Shown here piece after piece: positions 6,513 through 14,642 of a DNA stretch of 14,642 nt. This DNA is from Candidatus Abyssobacteria bacterium SURF_5 (GTDB lineage Bacteria > Abyssobacteria > SURF-5): positions 1-14,642 of the forward strand of contig QZKU01000002.1 of NCBI GenBank assembly GCA_003598085.1, read 5' to 3'. Numbering within the stretch: the stretch's first letter is position 1; every line of letters starts with the position of its first letter. The notes beneath the pieces were generated by a model, which did no database searches, was not told where the DNA came from, and was given only the letters and a program-made list of their open reading frames with translations. The position numbers were made by a program, and so were the translations under genes.

Positions 6513-7841
6513 TCAGGAGATCTTCGGATTGAAAGAGACAAGCCTCGGAACATATTTTCCAATGGGCTTCTTGAAGAACAGAAGAAGCAAAAACAAGAGG
6601 ATTAGATTCGCCGCGAGAGGATTCGGATACATGATCCCGTACCAACTGAGCAGCAACGCGGAAAGCGTTTCCAAATAGACCCCTTCGCCTTCTTTCAACT
6701 TCATCAAAATCCAAATCCATACGGCTACGGCGACCCAGCTCAAGTAGATGCTCCAGAAGATGGGCCACGGAATTACGGTTGCGAGCAGGCACGGGATTTC
6801 CTGCCGGACGAGGTCATCGCTCCTGCCGGCAAAGAAAACGATGACGGCCGCCATGAGCAGCAGAAGCATTTTTGAGATGAGGCCGCCGACGGGTTGCAGC
6901 AGACCTATCCTCTCCAGCGAGAGGTTTCCCGTGTTCCCGAGTTGAAGAGTTTGAATCGTCCTGGATGTCTCGAAGACGAAGGTGCGGTAATTGCTCAACT
7001 CGATGATCGGCGACAACAAACTGAGAAAGAAGAAGACCGCGCATCCTCCGATCAGCCCCGCCAGATACTCGTATTTTCTTTGCCTGAACGAGAAGACGAC
7101 AAAAAAGAGCGGGACGAGAATGATGTTCGGCTTGAGAATGAACGCCGCGCAGATAAGGAATCCTTGCAGGTATGGCGAGATTTTGGAGTCCCAATCGGCG
7201 AGCATGATCTGGACCAGGACGAGCAAGGTCACGATCAAGGCGGTATTCCCGGCCAGCCAGTCACGGTAGGCGGCAAGAACAAAAACCAAAAGCACAATCG
7301 CGGCCGCCCCCCAAGCGCCGGCGAAACTGGTCGGGCGATTGACGTTTGCTTTTCCGGACGGCAGGGGCGACTCGCCCCCGCTCGTGTGGCGCAGGGTATA
7401 TATGACCAAGCAGCCAAGCGTGAGAAGGCCGCACAAGATCAGCATCGTCCTGTATCGCGCCTCGAAAACGGCGTATTCGTCTCCGAAAATCCGCATGAGC
7501 AGCGAAAAGAAGGCGAAGACCGGCGGCAGCGACAAACCGGGCGTCGTGTTGAGGACGCCGCCCCTTACGTATGGCCCCTGCAGGCTTGCCGTGGCTGTGA
7601 AATTGCCAATCAGATCGAACGCTGTCACATGCCCGTTTTCGAACACTCGCCGCAGCACCCTGAAGGACACCGTGATGTATCGCGCCGCCAGAATACCCGA
7701 AAGCCCGGTTACCAGTCCGGAAAGACAGTATTGAGCCGCAACGGCATAACGAGGGACCCGGTTTTTTATGATGAAAACAGCCGGCGGAATGAGAACGGTA
7801 GTTAAAAGGAGGATGTTAAAAAGTACCGGCAGTCGAGCCAT
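6513..7841 (-). CDS. Multi-pass inner-membrane protein, possible GT-C (GT87/DUF2029-like) glycosyltransferase
   Basis: The 442-residue product is hydrophobic throughout, with about ten membrane segments, the first at roughly residues 8-25. A short hydrophilic loop (about residues 153-172) separates two halves. A conserved-looking ILKPNIILVPLFF segment near residue 236 and GNTGNLSLERIGLL later recall the GT87/DUF2029 group of polyprenyl-phosphate-sugar-dependent glycosyltransferases, where a lysine-proline motif lies in a similar place. I cannot identify the catalytic aspartate with confidence, so this is a tentative family call. It stands alone: it has its own promoter (7889-7917) and terminator (6419-6459). 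The ribosome binding site before the ATG is weak. An O-antigen ligase-like or other polytopic enzyme remains possible. Confidence 0.65.
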   Translation of the reverse strand: MARLPVLFNILLLTTVLIPPAVFIIKNRVPRYAVAAQYCLSGLVTGLSGILAARYITVSFRVLRRVFENGHVTAFDLIGNFTATASLQGPYVRGGVLNTTPGLSLPPVFAFFSLLMRIFGDEYAVFEARYRTMLILCGLLTLGCLVIYTLRHTSGGESPLPSGKANVNRPTSFAGAWGAAAIVLLVFVLAAYRDWLAGNTALIVTLLVLVQIMLADWDSKISPYLQGFLICAAFILKPNIILVPLFFVVFSFRQRKYEYLAGLIGGCAVFFFLSLLSPIIELSNYRTFVFETSRTIQTLQLGNTGNLSLERIGLLQPVGGLISKMLLLLMAAVIVFFAGRSDDLVRQEIPCLLATVIPWPIFWSIYLSWVAVAVWIWILMKLKEGEGVYLETLSALLLSWYGIMYPNPLAANLILLFLLLLFFKKPIGKYVPRLVSFNPKIS

Positions 7842-7888
7842 TTGAAAAAAGCCAACAGTTAAAGTATTAGCAGTATTAGCCAGTACCC

Positions 7889-7917
7889 ATGCTACTTGAG
7901 CAGAATGCGGATGTCAA
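7889..7917 (-). promoter_or_regulatory. Sigma-70-type promoter of the membrane-protein gene
   Basis: On the minus strand a perfect TTGACA (7917-7912) is followed after 17 bp by TAGCAT (7894-7889). The predicted start is near 7882, about 40 nt before the ATG. A 9-bp near-direct repeat (CTAATACTG/CTAATACTT) lies in the leader at about 7863-7880. Confidence 0.5.
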
Positions 7918-7944
7918 GCGAAGGGCAGTGCGATGATGCGAAAA

Positions 7945-7974
7945 TTGACAACTTTCCGTTGTTGTTGATATACT
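7945..7974 (+). promoter_or_regulatory. Sigma-70-type promoter, distal, reading toward the acyl-CoA synthetase gene
   Basis: A perfect TTGACA (7945-7950), an 18-bp spacer and TATACT (7969-7974) make a near-consensus promoter. Its start near 7981 would give a 226-nt leader before the acyl-CoA synthetase. I recognise no riboswitch in that leader. Its -35 box lies 27 bp from that of the divergent membrane-protein promoter. Confidence 0.6.
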
Positions 7975-8109
7975 CTTGCAGCGTTTATAGTTGCAGAAGA
8001 ATGGGTGAGAGCCGGCTGCAGGTTCGCCCCGGACCGATTATCACCGCGCCCAGCAAGTAATCCGCAATAAGAATATGAACGGCGTTAAGAGCGGAATGCA
8101 ATTTTCCGT

Positions 8110-8125
8110 AAAGGGTAATCCCTTT
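8110..8125. promoter_or_regulatory. Candidate operator palindrome
   Basis: AAAGGG-TAAT-CCCTTT is a perfect 16-bp palindrome ending 15 bp before the -24 element of the sigma-54-like promoter. It is bracketed by two direct copies of TTTTCCG (8102-8108 and 8123-8129), 21 bp apart, i.e. two helical turns. It looks like a regulator binding site; which regulator is unknown. Confidence 0.4.
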
Positions 8126-8140
8126 TCCGGTGCGTGGGCT

Positions 8141-8156
8141 TGGTATCGTTTTTGCA
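8141..8156 (+). promoter_or_regulatory. Sigma-54 (RpoN) promoter candidate of the acyl-CoA synthetase gene
   Basis: TGGTATCGTTTTTGCA matches the -24/-12 pattern TGGCAC-N5-TTGCW. The GG (8142-8143) and GC (8154-8155) have the required 12-bp phase and TTGCA is complete. The predicted start is near 8167, 41 nt before the ATG at 8208. If correct, expression needs an ATP-dependent enhancer-binding activator, not encoded here. Confidence 0.55.
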
Positions 8157-8207
8157 ATTCATACTGACTTGCGAGCATCAACAGTAGTTCGTGGTACAGG
8201 AGCAGTT

Positions 8208-9656
8208 ATGGAGGAATCGATGACGGAAGGAGCAAGCAACAACTCGTTGGAACACCTGTTTTATCCGCGATCGATAGCGGTTGTGGGCGCCTCACCCGAT
8301 GGCGACGCCTTCCGGTGGGGCGGCAAGACCTTTATTGAGGGGCTTGTAAAGCAAAATTATCGGGGGAATGTTTATCCCGTTCACCCGAAAGCGCAGACGG
8401 TTTGCGGGATTAAGGCATATAAAAACGTGTGCGATATTCCCGATCAAGTGGACCTTGCCATTTTCAGCGTACCCGCATCGGCGGTGATGCAGGTCATGGC
8501 GGATTGCGTGAAAAAACAGGTCAAATTTGTGCACGTTTTCACCGCGGGTTTTACAGAAACCGGTCTGGAGGACCGAGCGCGGCTCGAGGCGGAGATGGCA
8601 GCTCTGGCGCGGAGCGGGGGCGTGCGCGTGATCGGACCCAACTGCATGGGGGTGTATTGCCCCGATGCGGGAGTCGCCTGGGTGAAGGATTTTCCGGCGA
8701 CGAGCGGACCGGTGGCATTTGTCTCGCAGAGCGGGCAGCTTGCCGGGCATTTTATCGAGGAAGGCGGCCTGTGGGGCATCCAGTTCAGTAAAGTGATCAG
8801 TTTTGGAAACGCGAGCGACCTGCAGATTCACGAGTTCCTTCACTACCTCGCGAACGACGAGAAAACCGGAATTATTGGGGCCTACATCGAAGGCCTCAAG
8901 GACGGCCGGGCCTTTTTCGACGTCGTCCGGTCGCTCACGCTGAATAAACCGCTGGTTGTCTGGAAAGGCGGGCAGACCGAGGGCGGCTCGCGCGCGGTAA
9001 GCTCTCATACCGCCTCGATCGCGGGCTCACGAGAACTCTGGCAGGCGCTATGCAAGCAGACGGGCGTCATTCCGGTTAACAATATCGAAGAACTTGTCGC
9101 CAACGTGGCGGCTTTGCAATGCATGGGTCTGCCGCGCGGGCGCCGCGTCGCCATCGTCGGCGGGGCAGGTGGCGGGAGCGTGACCATGACCGATGCTGCC
9201 GAGCGAGCGAATTTGCTGGTGCCGCAACTGTCGGAGGAGTCCATCCGCGGGCTGAGCGAGTTCGTTCCGGTGCACGGCCAGAGCGTGAAGAACCCGCTCG
9301 ACATCTTCAGCGTTCTTGTCAATTACGATCACTTCATGCGGATGATCGAGCTGTTGCGAGACGACCCGAACATCGACGCGCTCATCTATTTTCAGCGCGT
9401 CGAATGGGCGCTCAGGCGCGACCGAATCTTTCTGGATATGGCGATGCAGATGGCGATTGACGGGACCCGAGAACTGAAGAAACCTCTTTATATCGCTCTC
9501 GCGGCGGCGCATTCACTCGAGGGCGAGCTCCTTCGCCGCGAAGCTCAGAAGAAATACGCGCGCGAAGGTATTGCGACTTTTCCGTCGTTTGAGGCCGCAG
9601 CCTGTGCAGCATACAACCTGAGCGAATACCAGCGGTACCTTTCGGGGCGAAAGTAA
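8208..9656 (+). CDS. ADP-forming acyl-CoA synthetase, alpha-type (no ATP-grasp domain)
   Basis: This 482-residue protein matches the alpha part of NDP-forming acetyl/acyl-CoA synthetases, which interconvert acyl-CoA + ADP + Pi and acid + CoA + ATP. The CoA-binding Rossmann domain starts at SIAVVGAS (22-29), with GPNCMGV (143-149). The succinyl-CoA-ligase-like part has SQSGQLAG (173-180) and SFGNASD (198-204). SSHTASIAG (265-273) carries the expected phospho-histidine H267, and YIEGLKDGR (226-234) the partner glutamate E228. The ATP-grasp beta domain is absent and no beta gene follows, so a partner must be encoded elsewhere or the protein works differently. Two in-frame ATGs have good ribosome sites: 8208 (AGGAG, five bases away) and 8220 (GGAGG, five bases away). 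The frame extends upstream to 8130, but that would overlap the sigma-54 promoter. Confidence 0.85.
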   Translation: MEESMTEGASNNSLEHLFYPRSIAVVGASPDGDAFRWGGKTFIEGLVKQNYRGNVYPVHPKAQTVCGIKAYKNVCDIPDQVDLAIFSVPASAVMQVMADCVKKQVKFVHVFTAGFTETGLEDRARLEAEMAALARSGGVRVIGPNCMGVYCPDAGVAWVKDFPATSGPVAFVSQSGQLAGHFIEEGGLWGIQFSKVISFGNASDLQIHEFLHYLANDEKTGIIGAYIEGLKDGRAFFDVVRSLTLNKPLVVWKGGQTEGGSRAVSSHTASIAGSRELWQALCKQTGVIPVNNIEELVANVAALQCMGLPRGRRVAIVGGAGGGSVTMTDAAERANLLVPQLSEESIRGLSEFVPVHGQSVKNPLDIFSVLVNYDHFMRMIELLRDDPNIDALIYFQRVEWALRRDRIFLDMAMQMAIDGTRELKKPLYIALAAAHSLEGELLRREAQKKYAREGIATFPSFEAAACAAYNLSEYQRYLSGRK

Positions 9657-9696
9657 CGATCGGACCGGGTGAACTGCTTGCTATTCTCGCTGAATT

Positions 9697-9722
9697 GCTT
9701 TCTCACGCAAAAGTGAGAAAGC
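9697..9722 (+). terminator. Terminator-like hairpin after the acyl-CoA synthetase gene
   Basis: GCTTTCTCAC (9697-9706) and GTGAGAAAGC (9713-9722) form a perfect 10-bp stem with loop GCAAAA, 41 bp after the stop codon. No strong T-run follows, so it may slow or protect the transcript end and not act as a classical intrinsic terminator. Confidence 0.45.
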
Positions 9723-9751
9723 TTCCAAAGGTCTGAAATCCCCCTTAGTGG

Positions 9752-9879
9752 GGCTGTCCCATAATTGAGATTTGTCTTCTTCTGCCAGACCCTGGATTCC
9801 TGCTTTCGCAGGAATGACGGGTTACTCTGACTTGTCAATACCGTTCTGTCATCGGCGCCAACCCCATTATAGGACAGCC
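9752..9879. mobile_element. MITE-like element with 16-bp terminal inverted repeats
   Basis: GGCTGTCCCATAATTG (9752-9767) and the reverse complement of 9864-9879 (GGCTGTCCTATAATGG) agree at 14 of 16 positions and bound 128 bp without a gene. Such ends resemble insertion-sequence termini. The interior holds a REP-like hairpin ATTCCTGC-TTTC-GCAGGAAT (9796-9815). The element appears to sit inside an older repeat: a CCCCCTTAG stretch lies on the left and CCCCCTTT-TCC-AAAGGGGG (9886-9904) on the right. I could not see a clear target duplication. Confidence 0.5.
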
Positions 9880-10087
9880 TCTGGTCCCCCTTTTCCAAAG
9901 GGGGGAATCGCCAGCACCACAGGAAGGGGATCATGATTATTGCTCGGTTTTCCTTTTCCAAGGTGGAATCACTGGTCGAATTTTAATCTACTCGGGGCAG
10001 CAGGTGTAATTTGGTGTAAGGGCGTGATCAATTTGTGGTCCCGCAAATGATTAGCGCCGTGACGCACATTTCTCTATTCCAACAACC

Positions 10088-11365
10088 TTATGCGGGAACC
10101 TGTGCGGCGGCGGGCGCCTTCACCGGCCGGGCGAAGATTATGACGATGGCGGCGGTGAACTGGAGCAACGCGACGTAGAAGAAGGCGGTCCGATAGCTGC
10201 CGGTCAAGTCGAAAAGGAATCCCGCCACCGGCGGTCCGATCACGCTTCCCATCATGGTCACCGGCGCCATGAACCCCTGGATTTTGCCGAAGGCGGCTCG
10301 CCCGAAATACTGGCCGCGAATTGCCGGATTCAGCGGAATTTCTCCTCCGAATCCGATCCCGAACAGCAAAGCGAACAGATAGAGAGTAGCCGTACTGTGG
10401 ACGTTCATAAGAGCAAGCACTCCGACCGCCTCGAAAGAGTATGTCAGCACGAAGAGAATGCGCTTTTCGACCATATCGCCGAGCCATCCGAAGGTGAGGC
10501 GGCCGATGATGCTCAGCAACGTCATCAATCCGAGACTGAACGCCGCCTTTTCGGGATTGATCCCCATATCCGTGATTGCGGGAACGGCATGAACGGTGAC
10601 GACCGCGTGCGTCATCGCCGCGAGGAAGAAAGCAAGGGCGAGAATCCAGTAGGTTCTTGAAGCGAGCGCCTGCCCGAGTGTCCAATCCCGTCCGGCTGGA
10701 GTCGTTGGTTTGCCGGCAACTGACCGGACGAGGGTCTCGTTTGGAGGGTCTTCCTCAGGCGGGTCGCCATCCGGGCGCAGTCCCATTTCCTCGGGCTTGT
10801 GCCGGATCACCAGCGAGAGAGGCAGCGCCACAACCCACACCGTGAGCCCAAGCACGACAAAAGCGATGCGCCACCCCATGAAACGGATGAGGTATGCCGC
10901 CGCAGGCGCGCAGATAAAGCCACCGATAGCCGCTCCAAGCGTCAGGATCGACATAGCGCGCGATCGTTTTCGATTGAACCAGTTGGCGATGGCGGTCATG
11001 GCGGGCAGATACAACATCGCGCTCATGCCGATCGAAAGCAGCACTCCATAAACCATGTAGAATCCGATCAATGATTCCACGAAATACATCATGATGAAGC
11101 CGAAGCCGGCAATGATGGTTCCGATAAAGACGACGATGCGCGGCCCATACTTATCGGTGGCCCAGCCGACGACCGGCGCCGCGAATCCCCCCTGTATGCC
11201 GCGAAATGAATAAGCGCCCGCAGTCATGGCGCGCGTCCAGCCGAACTCGTTCATCATCGGCTTGAAAAACACGCCGAAACAGTACAGCCACGTGCCATAT
11301 CCAAGCATGCAGATGATGTTTGTTGCCGCCACTATCCACCAGCCGTAGAAAATCTTCTTCTTCAT
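10088..11365 (-). CDS. MFS transporter, oxalate/formate antiporter-monocarboxylate type
   Basis: This 425-residue, probably 12-segment inner-membrane transporter belongs to the major facilitator superfamily. The start FYGWWIV (6-12), the FGWTRAMTAGAYSF stretch (41-54) and the loop-2 signature GWATDKYGPR (67-76, Gx3D-x2-GxR) fit the OFA/MCT-like group, which moves small carboxylates. A degenerate repeat of the signature (FGWLGDMVEKR) opens the second half after a long cytoplasmic loop (about 190-225). The substrate cannot be read from sequence. It follows frr on the same strand after a 175-bp gap and probably has its own promoter. No clear Shine-Dalgarno precedes the ATG; GGAAA lies about 13 nt away. 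The nearby acyl-CoA synthetase would suit uptake of an organic acid, but that is inference. Confidence 0.85.
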   Translation of the reverse strand: MKKKIFYGWWIVAATNIICMLGYGTWLYCFGVFFKPMMNEFGWTRAMTAGAYSFRGIQGGFAAPVVGWATDKYGPRIVVFIGTIIAGFGFIMMYFVESLIGFYMVYGVLLSIGMSAMLYLPAMTAIANWFNRKRSRAMSILTLGAAIGGFICAPAAAYLIRFMGWRIAFVVLGLTVWVVALPLSLVIRHKPEEMGLRPDGDPPEEDPPNETLVRSVAGKPTTPAGRDWTLGQALASRTYWILALAFFLAAMTHAVVTVHAVPAITDMGINPEKAAFSLGLMTLLSIIGRLTFGWLGDMVEKRILFVLTYSFEAVGVLALMNVHSTATLYLFALLFGIGFGGEIPLNPAIRGQYFGRAAFGKIQGFMAPVTMMGSVIGPPVAGFLFDLTGSYRTAFFYVALLQFTAAIVIIFARPVKAPAAAQVPA

Positions 11366-11428
11366 AAAGGTATATTCATTTCCGTTTTTGCTGTCAGGTT
11401 TTGGGATAGGAGAGAGGGGATGCCTCTT

Positions 11429-11457
11429 TTTTTACCACAGGAGGGAGATAAATGCAA
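11429..11457 (-). promoter_or_regulatory. Weak candidate promoter for the MFS gene
   Basis: On the minus strand TTGCAT (11457-11452), a 17-bp spacer and TAAAAA (11434-11429) lie about 64 nt upstream of the MFS start codon. The -10 box is poor. Nothing else notable was seen in the gap 11366-11540. Confidence 0.3.
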
Positions 11458-11540
11458 GGGAAGAAAGCATACGGGACTGGAAAACAGCGACGGGAGGCTG
11501 ATTTGAAAGCGTTTGGCGTTCGGGTGTGGCCGTTAGCGCC

Positions 11541-12104
11541 TCAGATTTCCATTATCTCCTTTTCCTTCGCCTTGAGAATATCATCGACTTTACTGATGTA
11601 GTCGTTGGTCACTTTCTGGACGTCGTCGATGACGCGGTGGCTGTCGTCTTCCGAGATATCGCCGTTCTTTTCCTTCTTCTTCAAAAGGTCGTTCGCTTCG
11701 CGCCTGATGTTTCTGACGGATACTCGCGTGTCCTCTGCAAGCCGGCGGACTACTTTCACCAGGTTCTTGCGACGCTCTTCGGTCAGTTCTGGGATCGGGA
11801 TGCGGATGACTTTCCCGTCATTGTTCGGGGTAAGCCCGAGGTCGGATTTCAGGATCGCCTTCTCGATTGCGCCGAGAACCCCTTTATCGTAGGGGGTAAC
11901 CATCAATAATCTCGGTTCCGGCACCGAGATATTTGCCATCTGGTTCAACGGGACCGTAGAGCCGTAATATTCAATGGTCAGTCCGTCGACTAACGAGGTG
12001 GAGGCCCGACCGGTTCTGATGGTGGAGAATTCGCGGCGGATATGATCGAGCGCTTTGTTCATTCTATCTTCCGTTGACGACAAGATCTCTTTCCGGATAT
12101 CCAT
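11541..12104 (-). CDS. frr: Ribosome recycling factor
   Basis: RRF splits post-termination ribosomes together with EF-G. The 187-residue length is standard (about 185). The family sequence is clear: STIRTGRAS (27-35), the [15 protein letters not shown] core, [19 protein letters not shown] (about 101-119) and the helical C-terminus with [13 protein letters not shown]. Its ATG directly abuts the pyrH stop codon (TAG then ATG, no gap), with AAGGGGGAA just before it inside the end of pyrH, so the two are translationally coupled. It is the last gene of the rpsB-tsf-pyrH-frr block. The usual next genes (uppS, cdsA, dxr) are absent here; an MFS transporter follows. Confidence 0.98.
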   Translation of the reverse strand: MDIRKEILSSTEDRMNKALDHIRREFSTIRTGRASTSLVDGLTIEYYGSTVPLNQMANISVPEPRLLMVTPYDKGVLGAIEKAILKSDLGLTPNNDGKVIRIPIPELTEERRKNLVKVVRRLAEDTRVSVRNIRREANDLLKKKEKNGDISEDDSHRVIDDVQKVTNDYISKVDDILKAKEKEIMEI

Positions 12105-13440
<1,336 letters not shown>

Positions 13441-13559
13441 TTTCTTCTCCCCGACTATAAGTTTTTGCACAGATGCTCCGACTCCTGACAAAGTTCTATC
13501 GGAGACATATTGAATGATTTTGAATTCTGCGAATGAATCGACGAAAAGGGAGGAAGAAC

Positions 13560-14372
13560 CTACTCCGGTTCCTCTTCCTCTTCGCTGTCGTCCTCGATGA
13601 CCGATGAGCCCGCGCGGGAAAGCACGGCTCGGTCTTTTTCTGCGATCTCTGCGCCCAGTTCTGTTCCCGGCACTTCCTTACCTTCCAGGACGCGCGCCTT
13701 CGCATCCAGTACGGCATCGGAGATTATGGTGGTGAACAGCTTGATCGAGCGAATGGCGTCATCGTTACCGGGAATGGGATACGTGATTTCATCCGGATCG
13801 CAGTTGGTGTCGACTATCCCGATCGAGGGGATTTTTAATTTGTTCGCCTCAGCGACGGCGATCGCTTCTTTCTTGGTGTCAATAATAAAAATCGCGCCCG
13901 GCAGCATCGCCATATCTTTGAGACCGGACAGGTTCTTGTCCAGCTTAGCCTTTTCCTTCAGGAGCCTCCCGATTTCCTTTTTCGTGAAATTCCCGAAAGT
14001 CCCTTCTTGCTCCATCTTCTCTATGCGCTTGAGTCGCCGGATGCTCTTCTTGATCGTCTCGAAGTTGGTAAGGGTGCCGCCAAGCCAGCGATTGGTTACA
14101 TAAAACATCCCGCAGCGTTGCGCCTGCTCACGGACGACTTCCTGAGCCTGCCGCTTGGTTCCGACGAACAGGATGCTTTCGCCCTGCTCGATGATCTCGC
14201 GCACGAAATGATAGACGGTATTAACCTGCTGGACTGTCTTTTGCAGGTCAATGATGTACACGCCGTTGCGTTCGCCGAAGATGTAGCGCTGCATCTTCGG
14301 GTTCCATCGGCGCGCCTGGTGGCCGAAATGAACGCCGGCCTCCAGCAGTTGCTTCATCGTTACAATTGCCAT
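13560..14372 (-). CDS. rpsB: 30S ribosomal protein S2
   Basis: The 270-residue product carries all S2 signatures: [20 protein letters not shown] (6-25), [20 protein letters not shown], the coiled-coil region with [14 protein letters not shown], and [20 protein letters not shown]2 joins late in 30S assembly and helps hold S1. The C-terminal tail is strongly acidic ([11 protein letters not shown]). ATG 14372 is supported by GGAGGAG six bases upstream and by the universal [13 protein letters not shown] start; the frame runs 69 bases further upstream without support. It is the first gene of the rpsB-tsf-pyrH-frr block. Confidence 0.98.
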   Translation of the reverse strand: MAIVTMKQLLEAGVHFGHQARRWNPKMQRYIFGERNGVYIIDLQKTVQQVNTVYHFVREIIEQGESILFVGTKRQAQEVVREQAQRCGMFYVTNRWLGGTLTNFETIKKSIRRLKRIEKMEQEGTFGNFTKKEIGRLLKEKAKLDKNLSGLKDMAMLPGAIFIIDTKKEAIAVAEANKLKIPSIGIVDTNCDPDEITYPIPGNDDAIRSIKLFTTIISDAVLDAKARVLEGKEVPGTELGAEIAEKDRAVLSRAGSSVIEDDSEEEEEPE

Positions 14373-14422
14373 GATTCTCCTCCGAAAAATGGTTTTTGCC
14401 TCGATTCCGCCTCCGGAGGAAA

Positions 14423-14438
14423 CCGGCCGTCCGGCCGG
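14423..14438 (-). promoter_or_regulatory. GC-rich hairpin in the rpsB leader
   Basis: CCGGCC/GGCCGG arms with a 4-base loop sit in the predicted 120-nt leader of rpsB, next to another palindrome CCTCCGGAGG (about 14411-14420) that contains a Shine-Dalgarno-like GGAGG and its complement. S2 represses its own operon through leader RNA in several bacteria; whether these stems serve that purpose is inferred. Confidence 0.35.
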
Positions 14439-14498
14439 CACCGCCCCCCGCAGCGTCTCAGCAAAGACTGCGGAATCTGTGTTTTATGCCAATTCACT

Positions 14499-14527
14499 AA
14501 TATACCAGAAATCGCAATTTTAAGCAA
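14499..14527 (-). promoter_or_regulatory. Sigma-70-type promoter of the rpsB operon
   Basis: On the minus strand TTGCTT (14527-14522), a 17-bp spacer and TATATT (14504-14499) predict a start near 14492 and a leader of about 120 nt before rpsB. The rest, up to 14642, shows no gene that I can support. Confidence 0.6.
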
Positions 14528-14642
14528 CCTCGGCAAAGAGGGATTCCAGGGCTTACGCATCTAAATTCCGAGTAATTTCTGTAGGAAAGTTTGATCGAGG
14601 GCGGCTTTTGTTCTTTTTCTTCTGAGTGATAGCTTTGGTGTT

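Noticed and set aside
6894-7805. Open frame of 303 codons on the plus strand
   Set aside because: Antisense to the membrane-protein gene; the product is an unnatural charged R/E/D/Q-rich chain typical of shadows of hydrophobic genes.
8130-8207. Upstream extension of the acyl-CoA synthetase frame
   Set aside because: No ribosome site at 8130, the extra residues are not family-like, and it overlaps the sigma-54-like promoter.
9545-9961. Open frame of 138 codons on the minus strand
   Set aside because: Runs through the MITE-like element; its SFLRKQESR peptide is the familiar false translation of a REP-like repeat.
11413-11433. AGAGG-GGATG-CCTCT followed by seven Ts, an intrinsic-terminator look-alike on the plus strand
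   Set aside because: No plus-strand gene ends before it; both neighbours read leftwards, and the stem is only five base pairs.

Overview
The window is bacterial. It shows Shine-Dalgarno-led genes, an rpsB-tsf-pyrH-frr block, sigma-70-like promoters and one good sigma-54 promoter candidate. Long gene-poor stretches are packed with small palindromic repeats of the kind common in genomes of uncultured environmental bacteria. I cannot name the phylum from sequence alone. The sigma-54 site, the short EF-Ts (197 residues) and the LarA/acyl-CoA ligase content would fit a metabolically versatile anaerobe or facultative anaerobe, but that is inference.

Left part (1-4020) is an accessory, defence-like region. 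Two genes read leftwards: a stand-alone PD-(D/E)XK nuclease-type protein (HsdR N-terminal-like, 1461-2324) and, downstream of it, a fusion of a TIR domain to a SIR2-like domain (42-1292), both NAD-consuming folds. The end of the SIR2 part seems to be disrupted by a frameshift plus a TAG stop. Reading rightwards is a two-gene toxin-antitoxin-like pair (DUF4258 protein and YgiT-type zinc-finger protein, 2826-3334) with an ATGA overlap. This region is visibly AT-richer in the TIR-SIR2 gene than the rest. The gaps 2379-2825 and 3335-4020 are mosaics of hairpins, short tandem repeats and inverted repeats.

Middle part (4021-9656) is metabolic. A leftward operon holds a medium-chain zinc dehydrogenase and a LarA-family nickel-pincer racemase/epimerase, with a clear promoter upstream. 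Next is an orphan multi-pass membrane protein (possible GT-C glycosyltransferase) with its own terminator and promoter. Divergent from it is an ADP-forming acyl-CoA synthetase alpha-type protein, preceded by a distal sigma-70-like promoter and a proximal sigma-54-like promoter. The gap 9657-10087 carries a terminator-like hairpin and a 128-bp element bounded by 16-bp terminal inverted repeats (MITE-like).

Right part (10088-14642) reads leftwards: the core translation/nucleotide block rpsB-tsf-pyrH-frr with a promoter and GC-rich leader upstream of rpsB, followed by an MFS transporter of the oxalate/formate-monocarboxylate type.

The strongest candidate for something new is the TIR-SIR2 fusion next to a lone restriction-type nuclease: it joins in one chain the two enzyme types that Thoeris splits between ThsB and ThsA. 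Its damaged C-terminus suggests it may be decaying in this genome.
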